From an uncultured Bacteroidia bacterium (GTDB lineage: Bacteria > Bacteroidota > Bacteroidia > Bacteroidales > ML635J-15), in contig CACYQN010000012.1 in assembly GCA_902776565.1 (NCBI GenBank), forward strand, positions 155,027 through 219,026: DNA of 64,000 nt, written 5' to 3'. The notes under the pieces were generated by a model, which saw only the letters and a list, made by a program, of their open reading frames with translations, was not told where the DNA came from and made no database searches. The stretch's first letter is position 1. Each line of letters starts with the position of its first letter. A program made the position numbers and the translations under genes. Below are positions 29,138-38,558 of this stretch, in pieces.

Positions 29138-31252
29138 CTAACTGATGCTTCCATAATTGACCTTGTCCCTGTTGAACTCCTTCAAGGCCTTGACCAGCAA
29201 TCCGTTTTCTGGCTTTTCAAGAGTCGGGTCGTCATCAAGGATTTCGTTGGCGATGTCGCGCACATACTGGATGAGTTGACCGTCCTGACTAAGACTTGCC
29301 ATCTTTAGGTCGAAGGCAAAACCGCTCTGCTGCTTACCCTCCATATCGCCCGGACCACGCAACTTTAGGTCTGTTTCGGAGATTTCAAAGCCATCAGTAC
29401 TGTTTACCATAGTGGAAATGCGGCTATAAGCATTTTCGGAAAGGTTGGGCTTTGTCATAAGTATGCAATACGACTGAGCACTTCCGCGCCCTACCCTACC
29501 GCGCAACTGGTGCAACTGCGACAAGCCAAAACGCTCGGCACTCTCAATCACAATAACAGTAGCATTCGGCACATCAACACCGACCTCAATAACCGTAGTT
29601 GCAACCATAATCTGTGCGTCGTTCTTTTCAAACAGTCTCATTCCCAATTCTTTCTGGTCGGGTTTCATACGACCGTGAACAACAGCCACATGGTAGTCAG
29701 GAGTCGGGAACTCGCGCGTAATGCGGTCGTAGCCGTCCTCCAAGTCCTTCAAGTCGGTTTTCTCCGACTCCGAAATCAGCGGATACACAATATACACCTG
29801 ATGCCCCTCCTCTATCTGCTTACGCATAAATCCGTAAACTTTAAGTCGGTATGCATCAGTGTAATGGCGAGTGATAATTTTCGACCTGCCCTTAGGAAGT
29901 TCATCAATTACCGAAACATCAAGGTCGCCGTAAAGTGTCATTGCAAGTGTACGCGGAATCGGCGTGGCTGTCATAACAAGAATATGCGGAGCAAGTTCGT
30001 TTTTCTTCCACAACTTTGCCCTCTGCTCCACTCCAAAACGGTGCTGCTCGTCAATCACAGCCATTCCAAGATTCTTGAACACAACGGTCTCCTCTATTAA
30101 GGCATGAGTTCCCACCAAAATATTAAGGCTTCCGTCGCGCAAACCACGGTCTATCTCCGTGCGTTCGCGCTGCTTGGTCGAGCCTGTGAGCAAACGTATG
30201 GTAACACCTATTCCATCAAGCAATTTCGACAGCGAACGGTAATGCTGCTGGGCAAGAACTTCGGTAGGCACCATAAGGCAAGCCTGATAGCCGTTATCGA
30301 CAGCCATAAGCATAGTCAGCAAGGCTACAAGCGTCTTTCCACTTCCCACATCGCCCTGCAAAAGTCGGTTCATCTGGCGACCGCTACATACATCGGCACG
30401 TATTTCCTGAAGCACACGAGTCTGCGCACCAGTCATCTTGAAAGGAATTTTCTTGTGGAAACATTCTTTCAGGTAGTTGTCCTTCTTACGCTCGAAAACA
30501 AATCCGCGCACAGTGCTATGGCGGTGAAGTTTTGCCTTCTGAATGTTGAGCTGTATTATGAAAAGTTCCTCGAACTTTATTCGGTACTGCGCCTGACGAA
30601 GCATTTCGGCACTTCCGGGAAAATGAAGCTCGCAAAGAGTCTTTTCCAAGCCCAACAAATTGTATTTCTGTATGATATGCCTTGGTAAAGTTTCCGAAAC
30701 TTTGCCGTGTATTTCGGGCAAAAGAGTAGCGATGAGTGTCTGGAATGTCTTGGAATTGATGTAGTTATTCTTCGACTGCTCGGTAGTGCTGTACTGCGGA
30801 GCAAGTGTCACCTGCGGTTTGCTCTGCCACTTCGACAGTTCCTCCATTTCGGGATGCACAATGTTGATTCGTCCACTAAATTCGCTCGGCTTACCAAATA
30901 ATATATAGGTCTTGTTTGCGTCAACGCTCTTGCTTATCCAGTCAATCCCTTGAAACCAAACAACTTCCACAACGCCAGTATTGTCGGTAAACGTTCCGAC
31001 GAGTTTTTTCTTGTTGGCACCGATTTTCTGAAGTTCAAGACTTATGAATTTACCTTTCAACTGAATGTATGGCAAATCCTTGTTGAGTTCCGCAACAGAA
31101 TAGAATCGGCTACGGTCAACATATCGGTACGGAAAATAGTAAAGCAAGTCGCGGAACGTGCGAATGCCAAATTCCTTCTTGAAAATTTCGGCACGCTTAG
31201 GTCCAACGCCTTTCAAATAGGTTATGTCCGTATCTAAAAATTCAGGTACCAT
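29138..31252 (-). CDS. recG: ATP-dependent DNA helicase RecG
   Basis: Branch-migration helicase that regresses stalled forks and processes Holliday junctions. 704 residues from ATG 31252 (MVPEFLDTDITYLKGVGPKRAE), the conserved family start; the longer in-frame extension overlaps the divergent promoter and gene and is not protein-like. The N-terminal wedge/OB domain is followed by helicase motifs: Walker A LLQGDVGSGKTLVA, motif II AVIDEQHRFGVEQR (DEQH), motif III TATPIPRTLAM, and motif VI QLRGRVGRG. The start codon lies 59 bp from the divergently transcribed methyltransferase. Confidence 0.97.
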   Translation of the reverse strand: MVPEFLDTDITYLKGVGPKRAEIFKKEFGIRTFRDLLYYFPYRYVDRSRFYSVAELNKDLPYIQLKGKFISLELQKIGANKKKLVGTFTDNTGVVEVVWFQGIDWISKSVDANKTYILFGKPSEFSGRINIVHPEMEELSKWQSKPQVTLAPQYSTTEQSKNNYINSKTFQTLIATLLPEIHGKVSETLPRHIIQKYNLLGLEKTLCELHFPGSAEMLRQAQYRIKFEELFIIQLNIQKAKLHRHSTVRGFVFERKKDNYLKECFHKKIPFKMTGAQTRVLQEIRADVCSGRQMNRLLQGDVGSGKTLVALLTMLMAVDNGYQACLMVPTEVLAQQHYRSLSKLLDGIGVTIRLLTGSTKQRERTEIDRGLRDGSLNILVGTHALIEETVVFKNLGMAVIDEQHRFGVEQRAKLWKKNELAPHILVMTATPIPRTLAMTLYGDLDVSVIDELPKGRSKIITRHYTDAYRLKVYGFMRKQIEEGHQVYIVYPLISESEKTDLKDLEDGYDRITREFPTPDYHVAVVHGRMKPDQKELGMRLFEKNDAQIMVATTVIEVGVDVPNATVIVIESAERFGLSQLHQLRGRVGRGSAQSYCILMTKPNLSENAYSRISTMVNSTDGFEISETDLKLRGPGDMEGKQQSGFAFDLKMASLSQDGQLIQYVRDIANEILDDDPTLEKPENGLLVKALKEFNRDKVNYGSIS

Positions 31253-31282
31253 ACTTAGCGGTAAAACGACAAAGATTTTTTC

Positions 31283-31290
31283 TAACTTTG
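31283..31290 (+). promoter_or_regulatory. -7 box of the methyltransferase gene
   Basis: TAACTTTG, 20 bases before the TTG start at 31311. The imperfect AATCTTTG for recG lies about 15 bases away on the other strand, so the divergent promoters overlap. Confidence 0.55.
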
Positions 31291-31310
31291 CAAGCGCAAA
31301 AATAATAATT

Positions 31311-32078
31311 TTGAAACTGCCAGGCAACATATCATACCTGATAAGGTCGAAGGAAAACGAAAAACTGCCCGATGTGTTCAACGAGTTCATACTCGACTCG
31401 ATGTTCCAGATGAGCAGTTTCATCGACTGCTGCGAATACCGTGTGAATATGCTTGCCGACAACACCGAACTGAACGTAACCGACTTTGGCACAGGCAAAA
31501 ATGGCATTCGGAAAGTAAAGCAGATAGCACGGAAATCGTCAACCGAACCGCGCTATGGAGGTGTAATACAAAAGATTATTGATTCGTTCGGCATAAAAAA
31601 CGCGCTTGAACTCGGGACATCCATCGGCATTGGCACGATGTTTCTGGCAAAGGCAAATCCGAAAATAAATTTAACTACCGTTGAAGGCTGTCCCGAAACC
31701 TACAAGTTTGCAAAAAACGAATATGCCAAGCGAAAGATCGGCAATGTCAGTTTCATAAACGACAACTTCGACCATCTTTTCGACTGCAATGCCTTGAATG
31801 GACAGAAATTTGACCTTTCCCTCATCGACGGCAACCACACCTACGAAGCCACACTCAAATATTTCAACAATATTGTAAAGAAACATTGCGGAGAGAAATC
31901 CATAATCGTCATCGACGACATCAACTGGAGCCGCGATATGTTCCGCGCGTGGGAAGAAATTTCATCGCAAATGCCAAGTTCGTTGAGACTCAATCTTTTC
32001 CGTATGGGAATAATTTTCACCGGCTATGACTTGCCCAAAGCGGAAATTAAGGCGGAAATATATAAGGAAGGGATGTAG
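31311..32078 (+). CDS. Class I SAM-dependent methyltransferase
   Basis: About 255 residues if the TTG at 31311 is used (KLPGNISYLIRSKENEK). The -7 box at 31283-31290 rules out the longer reading. SAM-binding motif I is ALELGTSIGIGTMFLA, followed by TTVEGCP (acidic residue binding ribose), FDLSLIDGNHTYEATL and IIVIDDINWS. This is the Bacteroidota O-methyltransferase group whose N-terminus reads FDFGTGK/DxGAGS before motif I; here it is VTDFGTGKNGIRKVKQIA. Substrate unknown. It is divergent from recG and followed by the DUF4837-NatAB genes. Confidence 0.8.
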   Translation: MKLPGNISYLIRSKENEKLPDVFNEFILDSMFQMSSFIDCCEYRVNMLADNTELNVTDFGTGKNGIRKVKQIARKSSTEPRYGGVIQKIIDSFGIKNALELGTSIGIGTMFLAKANPKINLTTVEGCPETYKFAKNEYAKRKIGNVSFINDNFDHLFDCNALNGQKFDLSLIDGNHTYEATLKYFNNIVKKHCGEKSIIVIDDINWSRDMFRAWEEISSQMPSSLRLNLFRMGIIFTGYDLPKAEIKAEIYKEGM

Positions 32079-32168
32079 AATTGAACAAAATGCTGGAATA
32101 AATTTGCAAATTTACCGCCCCTATCAAAATTATTATTAACTTCGCGGTATAATTAAATACATAAATAT

Positions 32169-33155
32169 ATGAGAAGTTTATTGGTAATATTGAGCATTTG
32201 CCTGACTTGCACAATGTTGCAGTCGTGCATGCCGAAGACTACCACAATGCCTACGGCACATGGTAGTCCAGGGGACATTATAGTGGTAATGAGCAACGAA
32301 AACTGGCAAGCAGAAGCCGGCGACAGCCTTAGAGCAATATTTTCTGAATTTTGCCCGAACCTGCCTTTCGAACAGCCGATTATGGACTTGCATCAGATTT
32401 CGTACGACAAGTTTGTAGAAATGAACCAGTTGCATCGCAACATAATTTTCTTCGAGAAAATTGCTGGACAGAAAAACGGCGTGGTAAATGTGGAAAACGA
32501 CAAGTACGCCCGCAATCAGATATTCGTACGCATTACTGCTGCCAACCAGACAGAATTCGTGAAGGCGCTTTGCGAGCAACGAGATTACATCAAGAGGCTT
32601 TTCCTTACCGCCGACCGCGACCGATACATATATTCGTTCAGCAGAAGCCGCAACGAGATGGGCGAAAAGCAAATTGCCGACACTTTCAACATCAGCATTT
32701 CGCTGCCGTCGGTTTACCGCATCGACGAGTTTCTGGATGATTTTTCGTGGATTTCGTACGAAACACAAAAGACCACAAACGGAATCTTTGTGTACGAATA
32801 TCCGCTGACCGACACCACCAATCTTTCTGTGGAACAGATAATTGCAATGCGCAACATAGTACTGCAGAAGAATGTACCTGGCGGACGCGAAGGCTCGTAC
32901 ATGACCACCGAAACAAAATTCGACTACCCGAGCATCGAAACCATAATGCACAACGGCACAAAAACCGCTGTTGTACACGGAATGTGGAAAATGCACGGCG
33001 ACTTTATGGGTGGTCCGTTTGTAAGCTACAGCAAAATCGACGAGGCTCGCCAGCGCGTTGTATGTGTCGAAGGCTTTGTGTATGAGCCGAATGCACCTGT
33101 GCGCGACAAAATTAGAAATATCGAAGGTATAATTTATACATATTCACTTAAATAA
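32169..33155 (+). CDS. DUF4837 family lipoprotein
   Basis: 328 residues with signal peptide and lipobox LQSC (MRSLLVILSICLTCTMLQSCM). The mature start AHGSPGDIIVVMSNENWQ and the segment IIFFEKIAGQKNGV match DUF4837, a Bacteroidota family of unknown function usually encoded next to transporters. The gene ends 15 bp before the NatA-like ATPase, so it is probably the first gene of a DUF4837-natA-natB unit and may be an envelope accessory to the exporter. That link is inference. Confidence 0.8.
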   Translation: MRSLLVILSICLTCTMLQSCMPKTTTMPTAHGSPGDIIVVMSNENWQAEAGDSLRAIFSEFCPNLPFEQPIMDLHQISYDKFVEMNQLHRNIIFFEKIAGQKNGVVNVENDKYARNQIFVRITAANQTEFVKALCEQRDYIKRLFLTADRDRYIYSFSRSRNEMGEKQIADTFNISISLPSVYRIDEFLDDFSWISYETQKTTNGIFVYEYPLTDTTNLSVEQIIAMRNIVLQKNVPGGREGSYMTTETKFDYPSIETIMHNGTKTAVVHGMWKMHGDFMGGPFVSYSKIDEARQRVVCVEGFVYEPNAPVRDKIRNIEGIIYTYSLK

Positions 33156-33170
33156 TCGTAGTAACAAATT

Positions 33171-34118
33171 ATGAATCAAACACTTGTTGCAGAAAATGTA
33201 GTCAAGAAGTATTCTAGCCACCTCGCACTCGACAAAGTGTCGATATCGGTTCCCGAAGGCTGCATTTTCGGTCTGCTAGGTCCCAACGGCGCTGGCAAGA
33301 CAACTCTTATACGAATTATAAACCAGATTACCGCACCCGACGAGGGAACAGTATATATCAACGGAGAAAAACTTTCCGCAAAGCACATTGCTCAGATTGG
33401 TTATCTGCCCGAGGAGCGCGGACTTTACAAAAAAATGGCTGTGGGCGAACAGGCTCTCTACCTATGCCAGCTCAAGGGAATGAAAAAAGCCGACGCTTTC
33501 CGCGAACTCAAAAAATGGTTCGAGAAGTTTGAAATAGAAAACTGGTGGAACAAGAAAGTGGAAGAACTTTCGAAAGGTATGCAGCAAAAAGTTCAGTTTA
33601 TCACCACCATTCTCCACAAGCCGAAACTGCTCATCTTCGACGAGCCATTCAGCGGATTCGACCCGATAAACGCCAACCTGCTGAAGCAGGAAATCCTTGA
33701 ATTGAAGAAAAATGGTTCAACAATAATTTTCTCTACACACAACATGTCGTCGGTAGAGGAAATTTGCGACTACATTGCATTGATAAACAAGTCGAAGAAG
33801 ATTCTCGACGGTGAAGTTAACGCCATCCGCCGCGACTATGCCCCCGACATCTACGAGGTGCAGTATTCGGGCTACTTCAACAAGATGATTGCAACGCTTA
33901 CCTCCGACTACAAAATTCTGGATGTCAAGGAATTTGAAGGCGGAAGCAAGATGAGCATCGAGTTGCTGAACAAGGAGATGACCAACAACGACATCATCTC
34001 GCGCCTGACCAACTTCGGCAACATCGAATCGTTCCAGAAGGCACTGCCGAGCATGAACGACATTTTCATCAGAGTGGTAAATAACACAAATGCAGAACAA
34101 GCGCAAGCACAAAACTAA
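33171..34118 (+). CDS. ABC transporter ATP-binding protein, NatA-like
   Basis: 315 residues. Walker A is LLGPNGAGKTTLIR, the signature is ELSKGMQQKVQ, Walker B LLIFDEPFSGFDP, and the switch His is in FSTHNMSSVEE. A C-terminal extension of about 80 residues is typical of NatA/DRA exporters (DUF4162-like). It powers the membrane partner encoded 4 bp downstream. NatAB systems extrude sodium or other substrates; in Bacteroidota the substrate is usually unknown. Confidence 0.92.
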   Translation: MNQTLVAENVVKKYSSHLALDKVSISVPEGCIFGLLGPNGAGKTTLIRIINQITAPDEGTVYINGEKLSAKHIAQIGYLPEERGLYKKMAVGEQALYLCQLKGMKKADAFRELKKWFEKFEIENWWNKKVEELSKGMQQKVQFITTILHKPKLLIFDEPFSGFDPINANLLKQEILELKKNGSTIIFSTHNMSSVEEICDYIALINKSKKILDGEVNAIRRDYAPDIYEVQYSGYFNKMIATLTSDYKILDVKEFEGGSKMSIELLNKEMTNNDIISRLTNFGNIESFQKALPSMNDIFIRVVNNTNAEQAQAQN

Positions 34119-34122
34119 GGAT

Positions 34123-35505
34123 ATGAGCAAGATAGGACTTATTATAGGAAGGGAATACAAAACCCGCGTTCGCAAGAAATCATTCATCGTGATGACACTC
34201 CTCGGCCCGATTCTGTTCGCAGCCCTGATGGTGGCACCAGCAATTCTTATGCGCCTCGAAGACGATGACTTCAAGAACATCGCCGTAATCGACGAAACAG
34301 GAATGTTCGACCAATATTCGCTCAAGAACACCAAGAGCATAAACTTCGATTTCGTTTCCGATAAATATTTCCGTGGCAATTACTACGATGTCTCCGAAGC
34401 AAAAGCCGACCTCAAGGATTCCGAACATTTCGCACTGCTCTACATTCCAATAAATGCAATGTCGTCGAACAACGGCTCGGTACAACTTTTCTCTTACCAG
34501 CAACCCAACATGGGACTCAAAATGCACATTTCCAATGGCATAGAGAAGAAAGCTGAAGAGTTGAAACTCAGCAAGAAAGCCGAGGAACTTGAAATTTCAC
34601 AGAAGGAAATCGACAACATCCTTATGGTTGCAAACACTTCTATCAATGTGATAACCACCACGATGAACGACGACGGTACAGAAAAGGAATCTTCAACAAC
34701 CGTGGCAATGATAATAGGCTACCTCTGCGGATTCCTGATTTATATGTTCATTTTCATGTACGGCTCGATGGTTATGAACGGCGTAATCGAGGAAAAGTCG
34801 AACCGCATTGTGGAAGTTATTGTTTCATCGGTAAAGCCTTTCCAGCTTATGCTCGGCAAGATTATCGGTGTGGCACTGGTAGGAATTACGCAGTTTGTGC
34901 TGTGGGTAATGCTTACGCTTGGAATCGTTAGCGTAACATACGCTGTGATGCAGAAAGATTTATCACCAGCAGAACTCAACCCGCAGACACAGATTATGGG
35001 TTCGTCGCTTACCGACACCACCGATGTCAACACCGACGACATGGCAAAGTTCAGCGAAATAACGCAGGCAATGGATTCGGTAAACTATGTTGGACTATTG
35101 CTTATGTTCCTGTTCTACTTCGTTGGCGGCTACTTGCTATATGCAGGAATGTTCGCCATAGCAGGTTCGGCAGTCGATAACGAAACCGACACGCAACAGT
35201 TTACGCTGCCAATAACGGTTCCGCTCATCCTGGGTATTTTCGTAATGCTTTCGGCAATCAACAATCCCGACGGCAGCCTCGCCTACTGGTTCTCGATAAT
35301 CCCATTTACCTCGCCGATAGTGATGATGGTAAGGATTCCTTTTGGCGTACCGTTCACCGACATTATCATCTCGATGGCTCTGTTGGTTGTAACTTTCATA
35401 GCAATAACCTGGTTGGCGGCAAAGATTTACCGCGTCGGCATACTTATGTACGGCAAGAAGACCAACTACAAGGAATTGTGGAAATGGCTGAAATACAAGA
35501 ATTAA
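34123..35505 (+). CDS. ABC transporter permease, NatB-like
   Basis: 460 residues from ATG 34123 (MSKIGLIIGREYKTRVRKKSF). The upstream ATG at 34090 overlaps the ATPase gene and is less likely. First membrane span at about 23-45, a large extracytoplasmic region (about 46-205), then five further spans in the second half, the ABC2_membrane_3 arrangement. The conserved GVIEEKSNRIVEVIVSSVKP loop contacts the ATPase. Cotranscribed with the NatA-like gene, 4-bp gap. Confidence 0.9.
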   Translation: MSKIGLIIGREYKTRVRKKSFIVMTLLGPILFAALMVAPAILMRLEDDDFKNIAVIDETGMFDQYSLKNTKSINFDFVSDKYFRGNYYDVSEAKADLKDSEHFALLYIPINAMSSNNGSVQLFSYQQPNMGLKMHISNGIEKKAEELKLSKKAEELEISQKEIDNILMVANTSINVITTTMNDDGTEKESSTTVAMIIGYLCGFLIYMFIFMYGSMVMNGVIEEKSNRIVEVIVSSVKPFQLMLGKIIGVALVGITQFVLWVMLTLGIVSVTYAVMQKDLSPAELNPQTQIMGSSLTDTTDVNTDDMAKFSEITQAMDSVNYVGLLLMFLFYFVGGYLLYAGMFAIAGSAVDNETDTQQFTLPITVPLILGIFVMLSAINNPDGSLAYWFSIIPFTSPIVMMVRIPFGVPFTDIIISMALLVVTFIAITWLAAKIYRVGILMYGKKTNYKELWKWLKYKN

Positions 35506-35603
35506 CGGCAGAATGTCTGTAATAGAAAATGCTTTTAATCTGCGAGCCTTTAGTTTTCTTAAATGGTAAGTAAAATTAAAAGGGCACTAGAACTACATCA
35601 AAT

Positions 35604-36260
35604 ATGACAGATGAAATAATTATAAAAGAAACAGATAACATTGAAATTATAAAGGAACGCATCCTTGAAATAAGAGGACAGCGCGTAATGCTTGACAAAG
35701 ATCTAGCAGAACTTTATGGTGTAGAAACCAAAAGGTTGAATGAGGCGGTCAAGCGTAACATAAATCGTTTTCCCGATGATTTTATGTTTGTACTGACTGA
35801 TGAGGAATGGTTGCGTTTGAGGTCGCAAATTGCGACCTCAAACATAAGTACAAAATCTTTGAAGTCGCAAAATGCGACCTCAAAAAGAGGAGGCAATAGA
35901 TACAGACCTTTTGCATTTACTGAATATGGCATAGCAATGCTCAGTTCGGTATTACATTCTGAAACAGCTATTCAAGTTAACATAAATATTATGAGAGCAT
36001 TTATATCCATTAGACATGCTGTTGCTGCAATGTTGTCTACCGATTTGCGTTATGAGCAACTCTCCCACAAGATTGACCAGTTGAATGCTTATGTAGAAGA
36101 AATTCTTCACGATCAAAACGATATTAATGCTCAGCAAGAGCAAACAAATAATGAGATTGCAATCCAGATTGAGGCCCTTAACGATGCTCTTGATAAATTT
36201 CGAGAAACAAAATCGGAACCAAGAAGACAAATCGTATTCAAACAATCTCAAACAAATTGA
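35604..36260 (+). CDS. ORF6N domain protein (putative DNA-binding)
   Basis: 218 residues. The ORF6N domain (about 14-140) reads ILEIRGQRVMLDKDLAELYGV, RFPDDFMFVLTDEEW, FAFTEYGIAMLSSVL and IMRAFISIRHAV. A coiled-coil-like tail follows (about 150-205). ORF6N is a KilA-N-related DNA-binding domain of phages and mobile DNA, widespread as solo genes in Bacteroidales. The loop before FTEYG contains a near-duplication, LRSQIATSN then LKSQNATSK, encoded by palindromic DNA. Function unknown; a phage- or MGE-derived regulator is plausible. Confidence 0.88.
   Translation: MTDEIIIKETDNIEIIKERILEIRGQRVMLDKDLAELYGVETKRLNEAVKRNINRFPDDFMFVLTDEEWLRLRSQIATSNISTKSLKSQNATSKRGGNRYRPFAFTEYGIAMLSSVLHSETAIQVNINIMRAFISIRHAVAAMLSTDLRYEQLSHKIDQLNAYVEEILHDQNDINAQQEQTNNEIAIQIEALNDALDKFRETKSEPRRQIVFKQSQTN
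35818..35882. repeat. Palindromic repeats within the ORF6N coding sequence
   Basis: GAGGTCGCAA and TTGCGACCTC form a perfect palindrome with one central base at 35819-35839. About 24 bases on, GAAGTCGCAAAATGCGACCTC repeats it with one change. Both code for the LRSQIATS/LKSQNATS loop. Confidence 0.75.
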
Positions 36261-36285
36261 AACCGTTAAACTTATAATAAGTTTC

Positions 36286-37434
36286 TTACTTCACGCTTCT
36301 CCAAATACTCCATTCCTCATCGCCCCAATGGTGATAGATGTGCATTAGCACTGGATGTGATATGGTCTTGAAGCCATCGCGAGTATAGCCTTTGGTCGAG
36401 TCGTAGTCGATATTCTTGTCTGCAAATTCTGCAATCCAGTTATACTCAACGGGTAAAGTCGGATGGTTTTGCAATCCAAACTTCCAGACTGTCAATGCCA
36501 AAGTTCCTTGGTCGCGAGTTTTTGTGTATGGATTTGCAAATTCGGCAATGGTCTTTTCGTGCCAATAGTCCAGAAATTCTGCCGACGAGTCATCAAACAA
36601 AAACACTCCGCCATTCCAATGCTGCCAGTCGCCAGGGATGTTTATGCCGTAGGTTTGGGAAATGTAGGAGGATAGGTGGTTGCAATGAGGTGTATCTAGC
36701 TCAAAGTCAATCCAATCGGCAGGGTTTTCGCCAAGTTTTGGAAGAATCAGTTTTTTGTAATAGCGGAAATCTAATTCTACAACTTCTCCATTTCTATTTT
36801 TCCAGCACATTTCCGACTTGCGGAAAGTAAACTTTCCCAACGCAAACGACCGTACAAATGGCAGGTATCGCAACAAAAAGTAGCGGGTTGCACCGAAAAC
36901 ACTATGCTTGGTTTGGACAAACAAATTGGAAAGTTCTTTCCTGTCGTGCATTATGCTTTCGTCATCAAGGTTGAAATTTCCGATGCGTTTTGAGACTTCT
37001 GCCTTGAATTTTGCAATAATTTCTCCATGATATGCATGGTTTTCAAGGCATTGGCAATTCATTGCGTGCGGACTGAAATATTCAAAAGGAGCATTATCGT
37101 TAGCAAAAGTTATTGGTGCAGAATAGTGTAAAAAAATCTCGTCAACCTTTTCGGACAGGCACACCACATCGCTGTCGAGATAGCAATAGGTATGTCCGTA
37201 TGGAAGAATTTTGTGCAACGAAGTTTTTAGGAATATGCTTGCCTCGTGGTCGTTGTATTCGCTTGGCGTTGCGATGTCAATAATATTTTCGTGAAAAATA
37301 GGAATCTCGTTTCTGCGACTGTCGGTAACCACAATTATTTCGTTCCGCGAAAACCTTTTCAACCTTTCTATTGAAAAAGCGAGCTGGGAAATGTAGTTTT
37401 TGGCACCACAGACGGCAAATACGAATTTGTTCAT
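36286..37434 (-). CDS. GT-A fold glycosyltransferase-like protein
   Basis: 382 residues from ATG 37434. An N-terminal beta strand FVFAVCGAKNY, LKRFSRNEIIVVTDS and the acidic motif YCYLDSDVVCLS (DxD-type, metal/nucleotide-sugar binding) indicate a GT-A nucleotide-diphospho-sugar transferase. A second conserved part, HWNGGVFLFDDSSAEFLDYWHEKT, then RDQGTLALTVW, resembles GT8-like acceptor-site blocks (GGV and DQ..L). No signal peptide, so cytosolic or peripheral. Probably works on a cell-surface glycan with the GT2 gene downstream of element P copy 2. Donor and acceptor unknown. Confidence 0.75.
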   Translation of the reverse strand: MNKFVFAVCGAKNYISQLAFSIERLKRFSRNEIIVVTDSRRNEIPIFHENIIDIATPSEYNDHEASIFLKTSLHKILPYGHTYCYLDSDVVCLSEKVDEIFLHYSAPITFANDNAPFEYFSPHAMNCQCLENHAYHGEIIAKFKAEVSKRIGNFNLDDESIMHDRKELSNLFVQTKHSVFGATRYFLLRYLPFVRSFALGKFTFRKSEMCWKNRNGEVVELDFRYYKKLILPKLGENPADWIDFELDTPHCNHLSSYISQTYGINIPGDWQHWNGGVFLFDDSSAEFLDYWHEKTIAEFANPYTKTRDQGTLALTVWKFGLQNHPTLPVEYNWIAEFADKNIDYDSTKGYTRDGFKTISHPVLMHIYHHWGDEEWSIWRSVK

Positions 37435-37451
37435 TGTTGTTCATTTTATTT

Positions 37452-37496
37452 GATAATTTGTAGCGACGTACCATGGTGCGTCGCTACAGGATTATC
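37452..37496. repeat. Palindromic element P, copy 2
   Basis: TGTAGCGACGTACCATGGTG and CGTCGCTACA form a near-perfect palindrome with outer arms GATAATT / ATTATC. It lies 2 bases before the stop codon of the GT2 gene, between the two glycosyltransferases. Copy 1 is at 3814-3857. Confidence 0.8.
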
Positions 37497-37498
37497 AA

Positions 37499-38461
37499 TT
37501 ATATTTTTTGTTCGTTCATATATTCATAATCGTGCAAAAATTGTCGTTTCTCCGCTTTTATTTCCTTTCGCTGGTAACCTCTGTATTCCGACAGCAATTT
37601 CCGATATTCGCGTTTTGACAAGCGAAGCCCTTCGTCGCTCTTTATCATCATTCGGAACTCGGAGCAAATTGTCTGGTAAATTTCCGGAGCATAAAACCTA
37701 TAGAAATCATCTTCGAGAAGCGATTCCAATATATTGATATTGTTGCGTTTGAAATCAAAAAGGCTACCTCGCTTTGAGATTCCGCTTGCATGGTCGTTGT
37801 AAACCGACCAGCACTCGTTGAAATATCTGAACTTCGAGTTCTTTATAAGTTCGAGTTCCAACGCCCAACTGAACGAAAATTCCTTGAACCTATAATTATG
37901 CATAAAACTTTCCAGATTTTTCCATCTGCAAACCAAGGTTGATGTTGGAATTATTGTCCTTGTAACCAGCATCTGCGGTTCAAAGTCGGGATAATACTTG
38001 TTCATCTGCGAATAGGTTTTCCAACCGATTTTTGTCTTCTTTAGAAATTCTGCATTGCCAGAGTTGTTCATCTGATGAATCTCGGCATCGTGGAAACAGG
38101 CGGAATATTCAGGATTTGCTTCAAGAAAATCAATCTGCTCCTGCAATTTGCCATCGTAGCACCAGTAGTCGTCACCATCGAGAAATGCAAAATACTTTGC
38201 ACGGCACGGCAAACCGATAGCTTTTCGCACAGAATGTAGCACTCCCATATTCTTTTCATTCTCGTAGAATGAAATACTATCGGGATTCTCTACCGCCAGC
38301 TTTTTCACAATCTCTGCAGTCCCGTCGGTGGAGCAATCGTCAAAGACATAAATTTTATAATTATAGGTGCATTTCTGCTCCAGCACCGACCTAATGCACT
38401 TTTCGATAAATTGTGCGTGGTTGCAAGAGAAAACGAATATTGAAAGTGCAATATCATCCAT
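37499..38461 (-). CDS. Glycosyltransferase family 2 protein
   Basis: 320 residues. Classic GT2 core: LSIFVFSCNHAQFIEKCIRS, IYVFDDCSTDGTAEIV (nucleotide-binding aspartates) and FAFLDGDDYWCYDGKL (DxD-type DGDD). Transfers a sugar from a nucleotide donor; likely part of a surface polysaccharide or glycolipid pathway. The C-terminal 100 residues are helical and basic. It is transcribed divergently from the radical SAM gene, with both -7 boxes in the 97-bp gap. Acceptor unknown. Confidence 0.87.
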   Translation of the reverse strand: MDDIALSIFVFSCNHAQFIEKCIRSVLEQKCTYNYKIYVFDDCSTDGTAEIVKKLAVENPDSISFYENEKNMGVLHSVRKAIGLPCRAKYFAFLDGDDYWCYDGKLQEQIDFLEANPEYSACFHDAEIHQMNNSGNAEFLKKTKIGWKTYSQMNKYYPDFEPQMLVTRTIIPTSTLVCRWKNLESFMHNYRFKEFSFSWALELELIKNSKFRYFNECWSVYNDHASGISKRGSLFDFKRNNINILESLLEDDFYRFYAPEIYQTICSEFRMMIKSDEGLRLSKREYRKLLSEYRGYQRKEIKAEKRQFLHDYEYMNEQKI

Positions 38462-38483
38462 AAGAAATATCCATACTTGTTTG

Positions 38484-38491
38484 CAAAGTTA
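38484..38491 (-). promoter_or_regulatory. -7 box of the GT2 gene
   Basis: TAACTTTG on the minus strand, 22 bases before ATG 38461. Confidence 0.55.
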
Positions 38492-38516
38492 CCAATAATA
38501 TTGAACTGCGAAATAT

Positions 38517-38550
38517 TTTGTACTACATAATCTCAAAAAAACTACCTTTG
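38517..38550 (+). promoter_or_regulatory. Promoter of the radical SAM-NeuD unit
   Basis: -33 TTTG (38517-38520), a 22-bp spacer and -7 TACCTTTG (38543-38550), ending 8 bases before ATG 38559; the mRNA leader would be very short. Confidence 0.5.
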
Positions 38551-38558
38551 TACAGCAA

